DNA of 64,000 nucleotides, taken from Mycobacterium alsense (GTDB lineage Bacteria > Actinomycetota > Actinomycetes > Mycobacteriales > Mycobacteriaceae). Position 1 is the stretch's first letter. Every line of letters begins with the position of its first letter. The stretch is taken from the NCBI RefSeq assembly GCF_002086635.1, contig NZ_MVHD01000008.1, positions 1 through 64,000 of the forward strand, in the 5' to 3' direction. The notes beneath the pieces were generated by a model, which did no database searches, had not been told where the DNA came from, and saw only the letters and a list, made by a program, of their open reading frames with translations. The translations under genes were made by a program, and so were the position numbers. Shown piece after piece: positions 63,043 to 64,000 of this stretch.

Positions 63043-64000
63043 GGCGGCGCCACCATTCACGGAATCTCCGGTACCACAGGGTCATCCGGCCCGGAACGGC
63101 CCGGCGGACGAGCCGGACCAGCCCGTCGTTGATGGCGTCCGGCTTGTCCAGCAGGGCCAGGTGGCTGGCCCCGGTGACGATGACCAGCTCGGAGCGCGGC
63201 AACGACTCCGCCATCTTGCGCGAGTATTCGTCCGGCGTCAGCAAGTCGTGGTCCCCGCAGGCGACCAGGGTCGGAATCCCGAGCAACGTCCACAGCCCGG
63301 CCGTCTCGTCGTGTTCCTCCAAAGCGTCGAGGAAGCCGACCATGGTGGCGATCGGGGTGCCGTTCATCATCCGCTGGGAGAACACGTCCAGGCTCCGGCT
63401 GACCTGCAGGTCGCTGAACGACGCGGCGCGCAGGATCGGCCCGATCAGCGAACGCGACACATTGCGGCCCCGGTGCATCAGCTTGGGCGCCGAGCGGGCC
63501 GTGAACCGGAACGCTTCCAGCGCAGGGTTTTTCAGGATTTCGCCCAGCGGCGAGCGCGCCACCCCCTCGGCCGCGGAGGAAATCAGCGCCGCGCCGACGA
63601 TCCGGTGCCCGTACTGGTCGGGGTACTGGCGGGCGTGCGACAGCACCGTCATGCCGCCCATCGAATGGCCGACCAGCACCACCACCCCGCGCGGCGCGGC
63701 CTCGTTCAGCACGCTTTGCAGGTCGCGACCCAGCTGCGTGAGCGTGTAGGTCTCCGGCGCGCCGGCGCCGGACCTGCCGTGCCCGCGCTGGTCGTAGAAC
63801 ACCAACCGGACGCCCGAACCCAGCCGGTCCGGCAGGCGGGTCCGCTGAAAGTGGAAGGCGCCCATGCGCAGGCAGAATCCGTGGACGAAGACCATGGTCA
63901 CGCGCGCGTCGACGGGCCCGGCCTCGCGGACCGCCAGCGGCACGCCGTCGGGGGTGGTCACCACGTAGGCGCGGTCGCGGTCGATCGTGTCGAAATCCTC
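63035..64000 (-). CDS. Alpha/beta hydrolase (5' end outside window)
   Basis: At least 321 residues; the frame is open through the window edge (EDFDTIDRDRAYVVTTPDG...), so the start is missing. The oxyanion block is VFVHGFCLRMG, the nucleophile elbow VGHSMGGM, the acid lies in VACGDHDLL and the His in GASHLALLD. It is a lipase/esterase-type hydrolase of unknown substrate. It overlaps tsaE by 8 bases, so it joins the tsaE-tsaB-rimI-tsaD operon. I do not recall it between alr and tsaE in M. tuberculosis, though it may be common in other slow growers. Confidence 0.88.
   Translation of the reverse strand, partial: EDFDTIDRDRAYVVTTPDGVPLAVREAGPVDARVTMVFVHGFCLRMGAFHFQRTRLPDRLGSGVRLVFYDQRGHGRSGAGAPETYTLTQLGRDLQSVLNEAAPRGVVVLVGHSMGGMTVLSHARQYPDQYGHRIVGAALISSAAEGVARSPLGEILKNPALEAFRFTARSAPKLMHRGRNVSRSLIGPILRAASFSDLQVSRSLDVFSQRMMNGTPIATMVGFLDALEEHDETAGLWTLLGIPTLVACGDHDLLTPDEYSRKMAESLPRSELVIVTGASHLALLDKPDAINDGLVRLVRRAVPGRMTLWYRRFREWWRRHG

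Overview
The window is high-GC mycobacterial chromosome. Gene content and order follow the Mycobacterium tuberculosis segment from Rv3388 (PE_PGRS52) to about Rv3422c, with three replaced or added blocks. A PE_PGRS gene at the left edge points to a slow-growing, PE_PGRS-bearing species rather than a fast grower. The species cannot be named from the sequence alone. M. tuberculosis names are used from memory of that genome.

Left part (1-7.4 kb): the 3' end of a PE_PGRS gene, htdY (MaoC hydratase), the lipoprotein phosphatase lpqD, the two-domain reductase acrA1, the nucleoside hydrolase iunH, and an enolase-superfamily gene. cmaA1, which lies between acrA1 and iunH in M. tuberculosis, is missing. 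Instead a decayed umaA-like mycolate methyltransferase pseudogene lies at 7.4-8.1 kb. It is followed by a forward block of a GH15 glucan/trehalose hydrolase, a pyruvate-oxidase-like ThDP enzyme, a giant FAD/Fe-S D-lactate-dehydrogenase-like protein and a lactate 2-monooxygenase-like flavoenzyme (8.5-16.5 kb). The last three look like one lactate/pyruvate oxidation operon.

Middle part (16.5-39.7 kb): the imuA'-imuB mutasome genes under a perfect SOS box, then guaA. Next is an accessory block: TetR/P450 with a perfect palindromic operator, a peroxiredoxin-like gene, HxlR, and a coupled MFS-methyltransferase-methyltransferase operon. This block sits where phyA-idsA1-Rv3399 lie in M. tuberculosis. 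The conserved order then resumes: the Rv3400/Rv3401 sugar phosphorylase pair, the Rv3405c repressor with two tandem operators, the Rv3406 sulfatase, choD, guaB3, guaB2, the Rv3412 homologue, rsdA, sigD, the Rv3415c homologue and whiB3. The vapBC47 pair is absent.

Right part: about 18.4 kb of extra DNA (39.7-58.1 kb) separates whiB3 from groEL1, which are neighbours in M. tuberculosis. It carries a Rieske/hemerythrin pair, a LysR/SDR pair, a sodC-like lipoprotein that has lost metal ligands, a 2175-residue zinc-ribbon/class III cyclase/AAA/TPR protein ending in four tandem units (eight NTF2-like domains), a coupled kinase-like gene, a HabA-like membrane protein, a diiron protein, a membrane adenylate cyclase, a P450 and several gene remnants. 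A terminator-like sequence matching the groEL1 terminator sits inside the island and may mark how it was assembled. The window ends with groEL1-groES under a CIRCE element and the coupled tsaE-tsaB-rimI-tsaD operon, preceded by an alpha/beta hydrolase cut by the window edge.
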